DNA from: Actinoplanes xinjiangensis | GTDB lineage: Bacteria; Actinomycetota; Actinomycetes; Mycobacteriales; Micromonosporaceae | Assembly (NCBI RefSeq): GCF_003148685.1 | Contig: NZ_QGGR01000004.1 | Coordinates: forward strand, 62,001-126,000 | Reading direction: 5' to 3' | Length of the DNA stretch: 64,000 nt | Shown: piece by piece, positions 10,077-18,904 of the stretch | How positions within the stretch are numbered: the first letter of the stretch is position 1 | Layout: each line of letters starts with the position of its first letter | Position numbers and translations under genes: made by a program | The notes under the pieces: generated by a model | Database searches by the model: none | The model's input: the letters and a program-made list of their open reading frames with translations, nothing else | Told to the model about the DNA's origin: nothing

Positions 10077-10428
10077 TCAGATCGTTGCCGACGATGCGCT
10101 GAGCGCCGAGGACACCAAACTGGTGACCCTTGCGCGCCATTCCCGTACCCGGGTGGGTGCGGCCGAGGGCGCGGCGGTGCGCGACCAGGACGGCCGCACC
10201 TACGCGGCCGCTTCGGTGAATCTCACCAGCCTCACGCTGACTGCGCTGCAACTCGCCGTGGCGCAGGCGGTGTCCGCCGGGGCCACGAAGCTGGAGGCCG
10301 CCGCGGTCGTCACCGAGGCCGCCGAGCTGGAGAGCGCCGGCCTCGCGGCGGTCCGTGACCTCGCGGCCGACGCGCCGGTGCACCTGGCCGGCCCGGACGG
10401 CTCGCTGTCCGGCACGGTCGTCCTGTGA
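10069..10428 (+). CDS. Cytidine deaminase-like protein, catalytic motifs absent
   Basis: 119-residue protein with the fold signature of cytidine deaminases (YAAASVNLTSLTLTALQLAVAQAVSAG resembles the VNVENAS...CAE region, here split for description). The catalytic HAE/CAE is replaced by ALQ, and no PCxxC motif follows, so it cannot bind the catalytic zinc. A similar inactive homologue sits between the CBS protein and era in mycobacteria and Streptomyces. The ATG at 10069 lies inside the end of the CBS gene; a GAGGAAAG ribosome site lies upstream at about 10048. Its stop overlaps the era start. Role unknown. Confidence 0.8.
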   Translation: MPDQIVADDALSAEDTKLVTLARHSRTRVGAAEGAAVRDQDGRTYAAASVNLTSLTLTALQLAVAQAVSAGATKLEAAAVVTEAAELESAGLAAVRDLAADAPVHLAGPDGSLSGTVVL

Positions 10429-11927
10429 TGGCCGGGGAGAAGCGGGAGCGGCGTCCGGCTGCGGGTTCGCAGCGTCCGGCTTCGGGTTCGCAGCGGTCGG
10501 CGGCGAGCTCGCAGCATTCGGGTGCGGGTTCGCCGCGGCCGGCTGCGGGGGAGACGCGGCCCGCCCAGGGTGAGCGGCGTCTCACCGCCGGGGAGCGCAA
10601 TGAGCTGCGGCGGCAGGAGCGGCGGGCGGCCCGGCGGGCCGAGGAGCAGGGCGGCGAGCAGCGTGGGCGCAAACCCGGCGGGTCCGCCGGGGGCAGCGCT
10701 CCGGGCCTCTCCGGTACGCGTAAAGCCGGCTCTGCCGACGGTCCGGGTGCGAAGGCGCCCCGTGCGGGCGGTGCTGCGGCCGGCCGTGGTGGCGGTGCCG
10801 GTCAGGGTTCGAAGTCGTTCCGTGGGGGCGGTGCCGTGGCCGGCCGGAGCGCTGGTGCCGCGGCTGGTCAGAGCACGAAGGCGCCCCGTGGAGACGGTGC
10901 TCCGGCCGGGCCTACGGGTAAGGCCGGGATCGCCGCCGGCTCCCGGGGACCGGCTGCTGTTCCTGGTGACGGCGACGTGCGTACCGGCAAAGGGTTCGCA
11001 AGGAAGAAGCACCGGCACAAGGCCGCGAGTGCCGTCGCACCGCAAGACGACGTCTACCGTGCGGGTTTCGCCTGTTTCGTCGGTCGGCCGAATGCCGGCA
11101 AGTCGACCCTGACCAACGCCATCGTCGGGCAGAAGATCGCGATCACCTCGAACAAGCCGCAGACCACCCGGCACGTGATCCGCGGCATCCTGCACCGGCC
11201 GGACGCGCAGCTCGTGCTGGTCGACACGCCGGGTCTGCACCGCCCCCGGACCCTGCTCGGCGAGCGTCTGAACGACCTGGTCCGTGAGGTGTGGAGCGAG
11301 GTCGACGTGATCGGCGTGTGCTTCCCGGCGGACGAGCCGATCGGGCGCGGCGACCGGTTCATCTCGTCGGAGGTCAGTGCGCTCAAGGCCAAGGTCATCG
11401 CCGTGGTGACCAAGGTGGACCTGGTCGACCCGCAGACTCTGGCGCAGCGGCTGCTCGCCGTCGCCGAGCTGTACGACTTCGCGGAGATCATCCCGGTCAG
11501 CGCGGTCTCCGGGCACCAGGTGGAGAACCTGACCGATGCGATGATCCGGCACATGCCGGAGTCGCCGCAGCTCTACCCGGACGATGTGCTCACCGACGAG
11601 CCCGAGCAGGTGCTGATCGGCGAGCTGATCCGGGAGGCGGCGCTGGAGGGCGTCCGTGACGAGCTGCCGCACTCGATCGCCGTGCTCGTCGAGGAGATGC
11701 TGGTGGAGGGCAACCTCACCCGGATCTTCGCGGACATCTACGTCGAGCGCGACAGTCAGAAGTCGATCGTGATCGGATCCCGCGGCACCCGGCTCAAAGA
11801 GGTCGGCACGAAGGCCCGCGCGGAGATCGAACAGCTGCTCGGCCGGCGGATCTACCTGGACCTCCACGTTCGAGTGGCGAAGGAATGGCAGCGGGATCCC
11901 AAACAGCTGCGTAAGCTCGGTTTCTGA
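10425..11927 (+). CDS. era: GTPase Era with long disordered N-terminal extension
   Basis: Ribosome-assembly GTPase that binds the 16S rRNA 3' end through its KH domain. G1 is GRPNAGKST at 220-228, followed by switch residues TTRH, G3 DTPG, G4 TKVD and G5 SAVS; the C-terminal KH domain contains VIGSRGTRLKEVG. Era is normally about 300 residues; this one is 500 because of a roughly 210-residue Gly/Ala/Arg/Ser-rich N-terminus with four heptapeptide repeats (RPAAGSQ type, 10452-10535) and a basic patch KKHRHK just before the G domain. Starts at GTG 10425 or ATG 10428 overlapping the previous stop; GTG 10977 is a possible short start. Confidence 0.94.
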   Translation: MMAGEKRERRPAAGSQRPASGSQRSAASSQHSGAGSPRPAAGETRPAQGERRLTAGERNELRRQERRAARRAEEQGGEQRGRKPGGSAGGSAPGLSGTRKAGSADGPGAKAPRAGGAAAGRGGGAGQGSKSFRGGGAVAGRSAGAAAGQSTKAPRGDGAPAGPTGKAGIAAGSRGPAAVPGDGDVRTGKGFARKKHRHKAASAVAPQDDVYRAGFACFVGRPNAGKSTLTNAIVGQKIAITSNKPQTTRHVIRGILHRPDAQLVLVDTPGLHRPRTLLGERLNDLVREVWSEVDVIGVCFPADEPIGRGDRFISSEVSALKAKVIAVVTKVDLVDPQTLAQRLLAVAELYDFAEIIPVSAVSGHQVENLTDAMIRHMPESPQLYPDDVLTDEPEQVLIGELIREAALEGVRDELPHSIAVLVEEMLVEGNLTRIFADIYVERDSQKSIVIGSRGTRLKEVGTKARAEIEQLLGRRIYLDLHVRVAKEWQRDPKQLRKLGF

Positions 11928-11948
11928 TCGAAACGTGGACATTTGCTG

Positions 11949-11971
11949 ACTATGGTGAACTTCACCATAGT
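11949..11971. promoter_or_regulatory. Perfect 23-bp palindrome, candidate operator
   Basis: Arms ACTATGGTGAA (11949-11959) and its exact complement (11961-11971) flank a single central base. It lies 21 bp after the era stop and 39 bp before the acyltransferase start, and is AT-rich against the surrounding DNA. Two-fold symmetry of this size suggests a dimeric repressor site, and 11-bp arms with a 1-nt centre argue against a normal terminator. The regulator is unknown. Confidence 0.6.
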
Positions 11972-12009
11972 TTGCACAGGTTACCGGGGCACGGGTAACA
12001 CCTTGGGCC

Positions 12010-13056
12010 ATGCGAAACCGGTACCTGGACCTGCTGCGTGCCGTGGCCACCGTCCGGGTTGTGATCTATCACGTCACGGGGTGGGCCGCGTTCACCGTGG
12101 TTCTCCCCGCGATGTCGGTCATGTTCGCACTGGCGGGGTCGCTCATGGCGGCCTCGCTGGACCGGTTCGGGGTGTGGGCGGTCGAGCGCCGGATCCGCCG
12201 CCTGCTGCCGTCGCTGTGGGTGCTCGCCGCGATCGCGGTCGCCGCGATGCTGGCCACCGGCACCTCCACCTGGAACACGATGCTCCTGCTCTGGGGCTTC
12301 CCGATCGACACGCCGGAGGCGACCGGCTGGTGGGTCCAGGGCCTCAGCCACACCTGGTATCTGCGTGACTTCCTCTGGATGGTGCTGCTCTCCCCGCTGG
12401 TGCTGCCGGTCTACCGCCGGTTCCCGCTGGCGACGATCGTCACGCCGTACCTCGTCCTGATCGTGATCACGGTGGCCGGGCTGACCGTGCCGCCGGTGGC
12501 GCAGAGCCTCGCCCTCTACGGCGGGGCGTGGCTGCTCGGTTTCGCCCACCACGACGGCCACCTGGAACGGCTCGGCCGCCGGCGGCTGCTCGGTATCGCC
12601 GCGGCCGTCGCCGTCGCGGCCGTCGCCTGGATCGCCGCCCACCCCGGCCCACGCGGGTGGGACCTCAACGACATCCCGCTCGGCAACGCCCTCTGGTCGG
12701 CCGCGTTCATCCTGATCGCGCTCGGCTGCGTCCGGCCGGTGATCGGCGGGAACCGGGTCCTGACCGTGCTCAACGCACGCGCTCTCACGATCTATCTGTG
12801 GCACGTGCCGGTGGTCGTGGCGGTCACCCACTTCGGTGAGCGGCACGGTCTGCCGATCGTCGGCTGGGTCGGCATCAGCTGGCGCCTCACCGTCGTCGCC
12901 GTCCTCCTGGCCTGCCTGATCGTCGCCGTCGGCTGGATCGAGGACGTGGCCGCCGGCCGGCCCCCGGTGCTGCTGCCCGGCCGGCGGATCCCCGTCCCCG
13001 TCTCACCGGCACCGGCCGGTCGGCGCGAGCCGGAACCGGCCGTCAGCCTCCGCTGA
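12010..13056 (+). CDS. Membrane acyltransferase family 3 (OafA-like)
   Basis: 348-residue multi-pass membrane protein of the Acyl_transf_3 family, which O-acylates sugars in surface glycans, lipids or antibiotics. The N-terminus (YLDLLRAVATVRVVIYH) carries the family's conserved Arg and His around a first transmembrane helix; about ten helices follow, ending near 310. HVPVV near 260 is another typical motif. The ATG at 12010 is the only sensible start. Its last 14 bp overlap the convergent DUF4097 gene. The palindrome upstream may control it. Acceptor unknown. Confidence 0.85.
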   Translation: MRNRYLDLLRAVATVRVVIYHVTGWAAFTVVLPAMSVMFALAGSLMAASLDRFGVWAVERRIRRLLPSLWVLAAIAVAAMLATGTSTWNTMLLLWGFPIDTPEATGWWVQGLSHTWYLRDFLWMVLLSPLVLPVYRRFPLATIVTPYLVLIVITVAGLTVPPVAQSLALYGGAWLLGFAHHDGHLERLGRRRLLGIAAAVAVAAVAWIAAHPGPRGWDLNDIPLGNALWSAAFILIALGCVRPVIGGNRVLTVLNARALTIYLWHVPVVVAVTHFGERHGLPIVGWVGISWRLTVVAVLLACLIVAVGWIEDVAAGRPPVLLPGRRIPVPVSPAPAGRREPEPAVSLR

Positions 13057-13810
13057 CTCGCAGGTCACCGCTGCCGGCCCGCAACTCCAGCACCTTGTCC
13101 GACGTCGGGTTGTCGGTGATCCCGAAGATCTCCTGCTCGCCCGAGCCGGTCACGGCGCGCACCCGATAGTCCCCGGCGGGCACCATCAGGTTGACGTCAC
13201 CGCTGCTCACCGTGGCGGTCACCGACGCCGCCGCGGACAGCTTGAGATCGATGTCGCCGTTGGTCGTCCGGGCGGTCACCGGGCCGGCCACGTCCAGCAC
13301 GGAGAGATCGCCGGAGTGCGACTCGACACTCACCTCGGTGCCGCCGATCACGTTGAGATCACCCGAGGTCGTCCGCACCTTGACCGGGCCGGTGCCGTTC
13401 TCCACCATCACGCCGCCGGACGTCAGTCTCAGATCCACCGGGCCGGTCCCGCGCAGCATCACGTCGCCGGAGCGCAGCTCGCCCTTGACCGCCGCACCGG
13501 GCGGTGCGGTGATCACGAAGTCGACCCGGCAGTCACGGCCGCACTCGCTGTCCAGCGTCAGCACGCCACCGGCCAGCTGGTAGGAGCCGCCCGGATCGGT
13601 GCCACCGTAGATCACCCGGCGGATGTGGGTCTCGGTTGCCGAGGCGTCCGTCTCCACCGTGACGTTGCCGGCGTCACCGCTCAGCACGATCTCAGTGATC
13701 TTGGTCTTCTCGACGTCGTCGAAGGTCATCCGAGCGCCCACCACGCCGTCACAGCCGGCCAGGGCGCCGACCGAGACGGCGGCGAGGATCAGGGCAACTC
13801 TGCGGGTCAT
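13043..13810 (-). CDS. DUF4097-family beta-helix lipoprotein
   Basis: 255-residue predicted exported lipoprotein. Residues 1-19 form a signal peptide ending in the lipobox LAGC with Cys19 as lipidation site. The rest is a right-handed beta-solenoid of short repeats (SGDVMLRG, SGDLNVIG, SGDLSVLD, NGDIDLKL, SGDVNLMV) typical of DUF4097 'putative adhesin' proteins. A Cys pair (CGRDC) lies near 90. It is often found in actinomycete envelopes with unknown role. Convergent with the acyltransferase. Confidence 0.85.
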   Translation of the reverse strand: MTRRVALILAAVSVGALAGCDGVVGARMTFDDVEKTKITEIVLSGDAGNVTVETDASATETHIRRVIYGGTDPGGSYQLAGGVLTLDSECGRDCRVDFVITAPPGAAVKGELRSGDVMLRGTGPVDLRLTSGGVMVENGTGPVKVRTTSGDLNVIGGTEVSVESHSGDLSVLDVAGPVTARTTNGDIDLKLSAAASVTATVSSGDVNLMVPAGDYRVRAVTGSGEQEIFGITDNPTSDKVLELRAGSGDLRVSGG

Positions 13811-13916
13811 GCACTGACGCTATTTCTGCTTTTTTCGTTTAGCCATCGGTCCCGTCCCCTAGACGACCCTGAGATCCGGGTCAGGGTCTGTCGTAGGCAG
13901 GGGGCAGAATGGCGGG

Positions 13917-14693
13917 GTGCCCGCCGGATACCGCCGCCAGCTCTACCGCGACGACGCGGTGGTCCTGCGTGTGCAGAAACTCGGCGAGAGCGACCGGATC
14001 GTCACCCTGCTGACCCGCCGTCACGGCCGGTTGCGCGCCGTCGCCCGGGGCGTGCGCCGCACCTCGTCCCGGTTCGGCGCCCGGCTCGAACCGTTCGGGC
14101 ACATCGACCTGCAACTGGCCGGCTCCCCCGAGGGCCTGGGCAGCTCGCTGCACTCGGTCAGCCAGGTCGAGGCGGTCACCCTCTACGGTAAGAACCTGCT
14201 CACCGACTACCCGCGCTACACCGCCGCCAGCGCGATCTGCGAGACCGCCGAGCGGCTCACCCCGGTCGAGCGGGAGCCCGCGCTGCGGCTCTTCCAGCTC
14301 ACCCTCGGCGCGCTCAAGGCCCTCTCCACCGCTGAGCACTCGGGCAGCCTGGTGCTCGACGCCTACCTGCTGCGCGCGATGGCGGTCGCCGGGTGGGCCC
14401 CGGCGATCGTCGAGTGCGCGGTCTGCGGCACTCCCGGACGGCACGCGGCGTTCTCGGTGCCGGCCGGAGGCGCAGTCTGCCCCGACTGCCGGCCACCCGG
14501 CTCCGCACACCCCAGCCCGGACACTCTCGGCCTGATGTCCGCCCTCACCTCCGGCGACTGGACGATCGCGGACGCGTCCGCGCCGTCGGTGCGCCGCGAG
14601 TGCAGCGGACTGGTCGCGGCCCACCTGCAATGGCACATGGAGCGGGCGCTGCGCTCGCTCCCGCTTGTCGATCGACGGGAGTTGAACCCTTGA
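13917..14693 (+). CDS. recO: DNA repair protein RecO
   Basis: Recombination mediator of the RecFOR pathway that loads RecA onto SSB-coated gaps. The N-terminal OB-fold ([20 protein letters not shown]) is followed by a helical domain with a four-Cys zinc site (CAVC near 168 and CPDC near 190). 258 residues, GTG start. It precedes uppS with a 4-bp overlap (TTGA), a conserved actinobacterial pairing. Confidence 0.96.
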   Translation: MPAGYRRQLYRDDAVVLRVQKLGESDRIVTLLTRRHGRLRAVARGVRRTSSRFGARLEPFGHIDLQLAGSPEGLGSSLHSVSQVEAVTLYGKNLLTDYPRYTAASAICETAERLTPVEREPALRLFQLTLGALKALSTAEHSGSLVLDAYLLRAMAVAGWAPAIVECAVCGTPGRHAAFSVPAGGAVCPDCRPPGSAHPSPDTLGLMSALTSGDWTIADASAPSVRRECSGLVAAHLQWHMERALRSLPLVDRRELNP

Positions 14694-15472
14694 GCCCGCG
14701 TCCGCCCACCCCTCACATCTCCGGTGCCCGGCCACCCCGGCTGCCGTCGGCGGCCCTGCCGAAACACGTGGCCATCGTCATGGACGGCAACGGCCGCTGG
14801 GCCAAGGAGCGCGGGCTGTCCCGGACCAAGGGGCACGAGCAGGGGGAGCACTCGCTCTTCGACACCATCGAGGGCGCCATCGAGATCGGTATCCCGTACC
14901 TGTCGGCCTACGCGTTCTCCACCGAGAACTGGAAGCGCTCGCCCGAGGAGGTGCGCTTCCTGATGGGCTTCAACCGCGACGTCATCCGCCGCCGCCGCGA
15001 CCAGCTCGTCGACCTCGGCGTGCGGGTCGTCTGGTCCGGGCGGGCCGGGCGGCTGTGGAAGAGCGTCATCTCCGAGTTGCAGACCGCCGAGGAGATGAGC
15101 CGGCACAACACCAAGCTGACGCTGCAGTTCTGCGTCAACTACGGCGGTCAGGCCGAGATCGCCGATGCGACCGCGGCCATCGCACGGGACGTCGTGGCCG
15201 GCAAGCTCAAGGCCGACAGGATCACCGAGAAGACCATCGCGAAATACCTGTACCACCCGGAGATCCCCGAGGTGGACATGTTCCTGCGGCCGTCCGGCGA
15301 GCAGCGTACGTCGAACTTCCTGCTCTGGCAGTCGGCGTACGCGGAGATGGTCTACCTGGACACGCTCTGGCCCGACTTCGACCGCCGCCACCTGTGGTAT
15401 GCGTGTGAGCTGTTCGCCCAGCGTGACCGGCGTTTCGGCGGTGCCCTGCCGAACCCGGTCAGCCCCACGTGA
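14690..15472 (+). CDS. uppS: Isoprenyl transferase (undecaprenyl/decaprenyl diphosphate synthase type)
   Basis: Cis-prenyltransferase that makes the polyprenyl diphosphate carrier for peptidoglycan and glycan synthesis. The signature [10 protein letters not shown] near residue 30 holds the catalytic Asp. Also visible are [25 protein letters not shown] and the W-P-D-F segment near the C-terminus. The TTG at 14690 overlaps the recO stop and gives 260 residues; no better start lies downstream before the catalytic motif. The last 4 bp overlap the phosphatase gene, so recO-uppS-phosphatase are translationally linked. Confidence 0.95.
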   Translation: MSPRPPTPHISGARPPRLPSAALPKHVAIVMDGNGRWAKERGLSRTKGHEQGEHSLFDTIEGAIEIGIPYLSAYAFSTENWKRSPEEVRFLMGFNRDVIRRRRDQLVDLGVRVVWSGRAGRLWKSVISELQTAEEMSRHNTKLTLQFCVNYGGQAEIADATAAIARDVVAGKLKADRITEKTIAKYLYHPEIPEVDMFLRPSGEQRTSNFLLWQSAYAEMVYLDTLWPDFDRRHLWYACELFAQRDRRFGGALPNPVSPT

Positions 15473-15996
15473 CCGGTGTCCGGCACCTCTGGATCGCCCG
15501 GCACGCCGAGGCCACCGCTGACCAGTCCGGGCTGAGCGCGGCCGGCGAGCGGCAGGCCGCCCTCCTCGGTGAACGGCTCAGCGGGGTGCCTCTCGCGACG
15601 ATCAGTCACAGCCCGCTGCCACGGGCGGTGCGGACCGCCGCGATCGTGTCGGCTCACCTGCCGGGGGTGCCGGTCCAGGTCGCCGAGGAGCTCGACGACC
15701 GCTTCCCGACCGACGAGCCGGCCGCCTCCGCCGCGATGATCACCCGCTTCACCGGCCCGTCGGTGGCGGAGACCCATGAGCTGGTGATCACGCACGCGTT
15801 CCAGGTGGCGTGGTTCCTCCGGGACGCGCTGGAGACACCGGAGTCACGATGGCGCGACGTCATCCCGGCCAACACCGGGCTCACCGTGATCCGGTATTTC
15901 CCCGGCGGGCGTACCCGGGTGATCGTCTTCAACGACCTGTCCCACCTGCCCGGGCAACTCCGGTGGACCGGCTCGCCACCGGAACTCAGGTTGTAA
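15469..15996 (+). CDS. Histidine phosphatase family protein
   Basis: 175-residue member of the phosphoglycerate mutase-like superfamily. The catalytic RHA motif is in WIARHAEAT near residue 10, and the second histidine is probably in [11 protein letters not shown] near 108. GTG start overlapping uppS by 4 bp (GTGA). Its 3' end overlaps the convergent HAD gene by 11 bp. Substrate unknown; linkage to uppS might suggest a role around prenyl phosphates, but that is only inference. Confidence 0.85.
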   Translation: MTGVRHLWIARHAEATADQSGLSAAGERQAALLGERLSGVPLATISHSPLPRAVRTAAIVSAHLPGVPVQVAEELDDRFPTDEPAASAAMITRFTGPSVAETHELVITHAFQVAWFLRDALETPESRWRDVIPANTGLTVIRYFPGGRTRVIVFNDLSHLPGQLRWTGSPPELRL

Positions 15997-16669
15997 GGGT
16001 CTTCACGCTTCTGATCGCAGCGTCCAGGTCGCTCAGGTCCGGTAGCACCACATGCGCGCCCGCGGCGGCCAGGTCCGGTGCCGCGGTCGCGCCCGTCGCG
16101 ACCGCGATCGCCACCGCGTCGTTCGCCAGCGCCGCCGTCACATCGTGCACCGTGTCGCCGATCACCACCGGCGCGAAATCCTCGCGGTACTTGGCGCGGG
16201 CCCGCTCCATGCAGCGGCGCACCAGCGTGGCCCGCACGCTGTCGTCGGTGCCGTAACCGCCGATCTCCGCGTCGAACGAGCCGTCCAGGCCGAACGCCGC
16301 CACCTTGATCGCGGCCACCTCCGGCACGTTGCCCGTCACCAGCGTCTGCACCACCTGCGGGTCGTCACCCAGGCGGGCCAGCACCGCACGGACCCCCGGC
16401 ATCAACTGCCCCTGCACCGTGAACTCGTGCCTGATCTCGTGCACCGCCTCGACATAACGGGCGAAGAACCGCTCGTGCGTGCAGTCGGTCACCCCGTGCG
16501 AGGCGAACACCTCGGTGCAGATGTCCGTGTCGGTGCGCCCGCCGAAGACCGGCGTGTCCCGCCAGGCCACCCCGGTCAGCTCGGTGAACGCGGCCCGCCA
16601 GGCCTTGGCGGCGACCCCGCCGCCGCGCAGCAGGGTGTAGTCGATGTCCCACATCACCAGCCGTCTCAC
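15986..16669 (-). CDS. HAD-superfamily hydrolase (phosphatase)
   Basis: 227-residue haloacid dehalogenase-type phosphatase. Motif I is [10 protein letters not shown] near residue 6 (nucleophile Asp, acid Asp), motif II is LVTGN, and motif III/IV is VVIGDTVHD. The GTG at 16669 overlaps the stop of the upstream thiamine-binding-family gene (GTGA), so the two are co-transcribed. The cap domain is helical (about 20-90). A longer frame to 16822 is rejected because it reads antisense through the upstream gene. Confidence 0.88.
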   Translation of the reverse strand: MRRLVMWDIDYTLLRGGGVAAKAWRAAFTELTGVAWRDTPVFGGRTDTDICTEVFASHGVTDCTHERFFARYVEAVHEIRHEFTVQGQLMPGVRAVLARLGDDPQVVQTLVTGNVPEVAAIKVAAFGLDGSFDAEIGGYGTDDSVRATLVRRCMERARAKYREDFAPVVIGDTVHDVTAALANDAVAIAVATGATAAPDLAAAGAHVVLPDLSDLDAAIRSVKTLTT

Positions 16670-16959
16670 TGGCCGAGCACCCGCTCGATGTGCTCGACCT
16701 TGGCGGTCAGCGCGCCGGTGACACCCGGCCGGACATCCGCCTTCAACGAGAGACTGACCCGAGGCGAGACCTTCGCGACGGCGTCGACGGCCTGTCTGAC
16801 CACGGCCATCACCTCGTCCCACTCGCCCTCGATCGTGGTGAACATGGCATCGGTCCGGTTCGGGAGCCCGGAGGCCCGGACCACGCGGACCGCCTCGGCG
16901 ACGGCGTCCCCGACGGACTCACCGGCCCCGATGGGCGTGACGGAGAAGGCAACCAGCAT
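16666..16959 (-). CDS. MTH1187/YqgV (DUF77) thiamine-binding family protein
   Basis: 97-residue ferredoxin-fold protein of the MTH1187 family, members of which bind thiamine or related molecules. It begins [22 protein letters not shown] and has the family motifs [20 protein letters not shown] (split in the fold between strand 2 and helix 1). ATG start at 16959. Operonic with the HAD phosphatase. A link to thiamine metabolism is plausible, and a thiamine/HMP transporter lies 6 kb away, but no shared control is seen. Confidence 0.85.
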   Translation of the reverse strand: MLVAFSVTPIGAGESVGDAVAEAVRVVRASGLPNRTDAMFTTIEGEWDEVMAVVRQAVDAVAKVSPRVSLSLKADVRPGVTGALTAKVEHIERVLGQ

Positions 16960-17005
16960 GCCCCCATCCTCCCAGCCGGTTGCCGCTTGAGTCGATCAAT
17001 ACTGG

Positions 17006-17045
17006 CGACTAGTCTGGATAGGCGACCAGATGGCGTCCGACTAGT
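17006..17045. promoter_or_regulatory. Candidate vapBC operator (direct repeat CGACTAGT x2)
   Basis: CGACTAGT occurs at 17006-17013 and 17038-17045, 32 bp apart, about three helical turns, in an AT-richer gap just before vapB. Between them lies a related GGCGACCAGAT word. Such paired sites upstream of a VapBC locus fit auto-repression by the antitoxin complex. Confidence 0.5.
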
Positions 17046-17073
17046 TGTTTAAGCTGAGGGAGTTGATTGCCGC

Positions 17074-17292
17074 ATGGGAGACCTGATGACCAAGAACCTG
17101 GTCGATCTCGATGACGAGGCGTTGGCTGACGCGGCGGAGTGGTTCGGGACGAGTACCCCGGGCGACACCGTCAACGCAGCTCTGCGCGACGCTGCTGTTC
17201 GTGCCCAGCGAGCCCGAGCGCTGGCCGAAATGGTGGAGATCGCCAGGACCGGCCAATTCGACGAGTTGCTTGACAAGCGGCATCGTCCGTGA
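17074..17292 (+). CDS. vapB: VapB-type antitoxin
   Basis: 72-residue acidic protein preceding a PIN toxin, with a ribbon-helix-helix-like N-terminus (MTKNLVDLDDEALADAAEWFG, shown in part) and a C-terminal toxin-binding tail. Starts at ATG 17074 or 17086. It neutralises VapC and probably represses the operon. Its stop overlaps the vapC start by 4 bp (GTGA). The sequence TSTPGDTVNAALRDA matches actinobacterial VapB families. Confidence 0.85.
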   Translation: MGDLMTKNLVDLDDEALADAAEWFGTSTPGDTVNAALRDAAVRAQRARALAEMVEIARTGQFDELLDKRHRP

Positions 17293-17714
17293 GTGGAGCG
17301 GAATACCTGATCGACACCAGCGCGCTGATCCGGTTGTTCCGTAGTCCCGACGTCCTTGAACAGTGGGGGCGGACTGTGACGGACGGGTTGATCGCAACCT
17401 GTGCCATCACGGAGATCGAGTTGCTCTACACGGCTCGTTCGCACAGCGATCGGCAACATCAGGAGAAGCTGATCCGGCGGATGTTCAGCTGGGTCGTCAT
17501 GCCCGATGGCGTTTTCGAACAGGCCTCTCAGCTGCAGACGGCGCTGTCCGAGAAAGGGGCGCATAGATCCGCGGGGCCGGTCGACCTTCTGACCGCTGTC
17601 ACGGCTGAACGGCATCGTCTGACATTGCTGCACTACGACCGGGACTTCGTGCGAGTCGCTGAAGTGACCGGTCAGCCGGTGCGGTGGATCGCGGAGCCGG
17701 GAACGGTTGACTGA
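17289..17714 (+). CDS. vapC: VapC toxin, PIN-domain ribonuclease
   Basis: 141-residue PIN-domain RNase, toxin of a type II toxin-antitoxin pair. The acidic residues expected for the Mg2+ site are visible: Asp9 in YLIDTSALIRL, Glu in ITEIELLY near 43, Asp in GPVDLLTA near 97 and Asp in LHYDRDF near 115. GTG start overlaps vapB. VapC toxins usually cleave tRNA or rRNA; the target cannot be inferred here. Confidence 0.92.
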   Translation: MSGAEYLIDTSALIRLFRSPDVLEQWGRTVTDGLIATCAITEIELLYTARSHSDRQHQEKLIRRMFSWVVMPDGVFEQASQLQTALSEKGAHRSAGPVDLLTAVTAERHRLTLLHYDRDFVRVAEVTGQPVRWIAEPGTVD

Positions 17715-17812
17715 GGCATTCCCACTGTCTGAAAACTATCAGTGATTGACGTTTGTCGGTATCGGGTGGGTGGATGAGTGCGTTCGGGGGAGGGGCTGCG
17801 TAGGTTCGCCGA

Positions 17813-18904
17813 GTGGTAGCGGAGCGAATCGATGCGTCGGTGGCGGGGCAGTGGCGGCTCGGGGATCGGGTTGTCAACCGGATGGGGTTCGGGTCGATGC
17901 GGCTCACCGTTCGGAGGGATCGGGAGCTTGCGGTTCGAGTGTTGCGGCGGGCCGTTGAACTCGGGGTCGATCACATCGACACGGCGGCTTTCTACTTTTC
18001 GCCGGGCGGGATCCTCGACGGGGAAGCGGGGGAGGTTCGGTATGCGGCGGAGTTGATTCGGGACGGGCTTCGGCCGTACCCGGAAGGGCTTTTCATCGCG
18101 ACGAAAGTTGGACCGGATCGGCTGCCGGACGGCAGTTGGGGTGAAGCGGTCACCGCCGGGCGCCTGCGCCGGCAGGTGGAGGAGAATCTGCGCCGGCTCG
18201 GTGTGGAGACGCTTGACCTGGTCAATCTGCGAATCGTTCGGCCGGCCGAACCGGAAGAGGTCGCCGAACGGTTCAAGGCGCTGGCCGCGATGCGTTCCGA
18301 AGGGCTGATCCGGAACCTCGGACTCTCCAATGTGCGGTGGGAACACGTCGAGGCCGCGCGGGGCATCGCTCCCGTCGTGTGCGTGCAGAACGCCTTCGCC
18401 GTGGACCTTCGCCGGCATCTCGAACTGCTGCGGAAATGCGGCGAGCAGAAGATCGCCTTCGTGCCCTTCTTCACGATCGCCGGCGCCGACCGTGAGGGCG
18501 GCCCGGTGCCCAGAGCGGCGCGGGAAGCCGGATCAGAACGGGAGGCCCGACCGGAACAGGAGACCGGAACGGTTCAGGGGACCCGGCCGGAACAGGAGCG
18601 CGGAACGGTTCAGGAGACCGGAACGGTCCGGGAGGCGGCGACGGTTCCGGAGGCCGCAACGGTTCCTGAAGCCGCGACGGTGCGGGGAACCGGTTCGGAG
18701 GTGGGGCCCGGGGCGGAGTGGCGGATCGCTGCGGCCCGTGGGGTCACCGGTCATCAGGTGCGGCTGGCCTGGACGTTGCAGCAGGGCGCGCACGTGCTCG
18801 CGATCCCGGGCACCGGCGACGTCGCTCACCTGGAGGAGAACGTCGCCGCCGGGGCGTTGCGGCTCACCGCTGAGGAGATGGCCGAAATGGATCAGCGACG
18901 GTAA
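17813..18904 (+). CDS. Aldo/keto reductase family protein with repeat insert
   Basis: 363-residue NADPH-dependent oxidoreductase-like protein. TIM-barrel motifs are HIDTAAFY (Asp and Tyr of the AKR tetrad), IATKVGPD (Lys), GLSNVRWEH and the C-terminal IPGTG. The usual active-site His is missing: the strand reads DLVNLRIV. Residues about 238-300 form a low-complexity insert of TVPEAA/TVQET repeats encoded by an 18-bp minisatellite (18535-18690), placed before the final helices. GTG start at 17813 with a weak ribosome site. The 3' end overlaps the convergent MetF-like gene by 13 bp. Substrate unknown. Confidence 0.85.
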   Translation: MVAERIDASVAGQWRLGDRVVNRMGFGSMRLTVRRDRELAVRVLRRAVELGVDHIDTAAFYFSPGGILDGEAGEVRYAAELIRDGLRPYPEGLFIATKVGPDRLPDGSWGEAVTAGRLRRQVEENLRRLGVETLDLVNLRIVRPAEPEEVAERFKALAAMRSEGLIRNLGLSNVRWEHVEAARGIAPVVCVQNAFAVDLRRHLELLRKCGEQKIAFVPFFTIAGADREGGPVPRAAREAGSEREARPEQETGTVQGTRPEQERGTVQETGTVREAATVPEAATVPEAATVRGTGSEVGPGAEWRIAAARGVTGHQVRLAWTLQQGAHVLAIPGTGDVAHLEENVAAGALRLTAEEMAEMDQRR

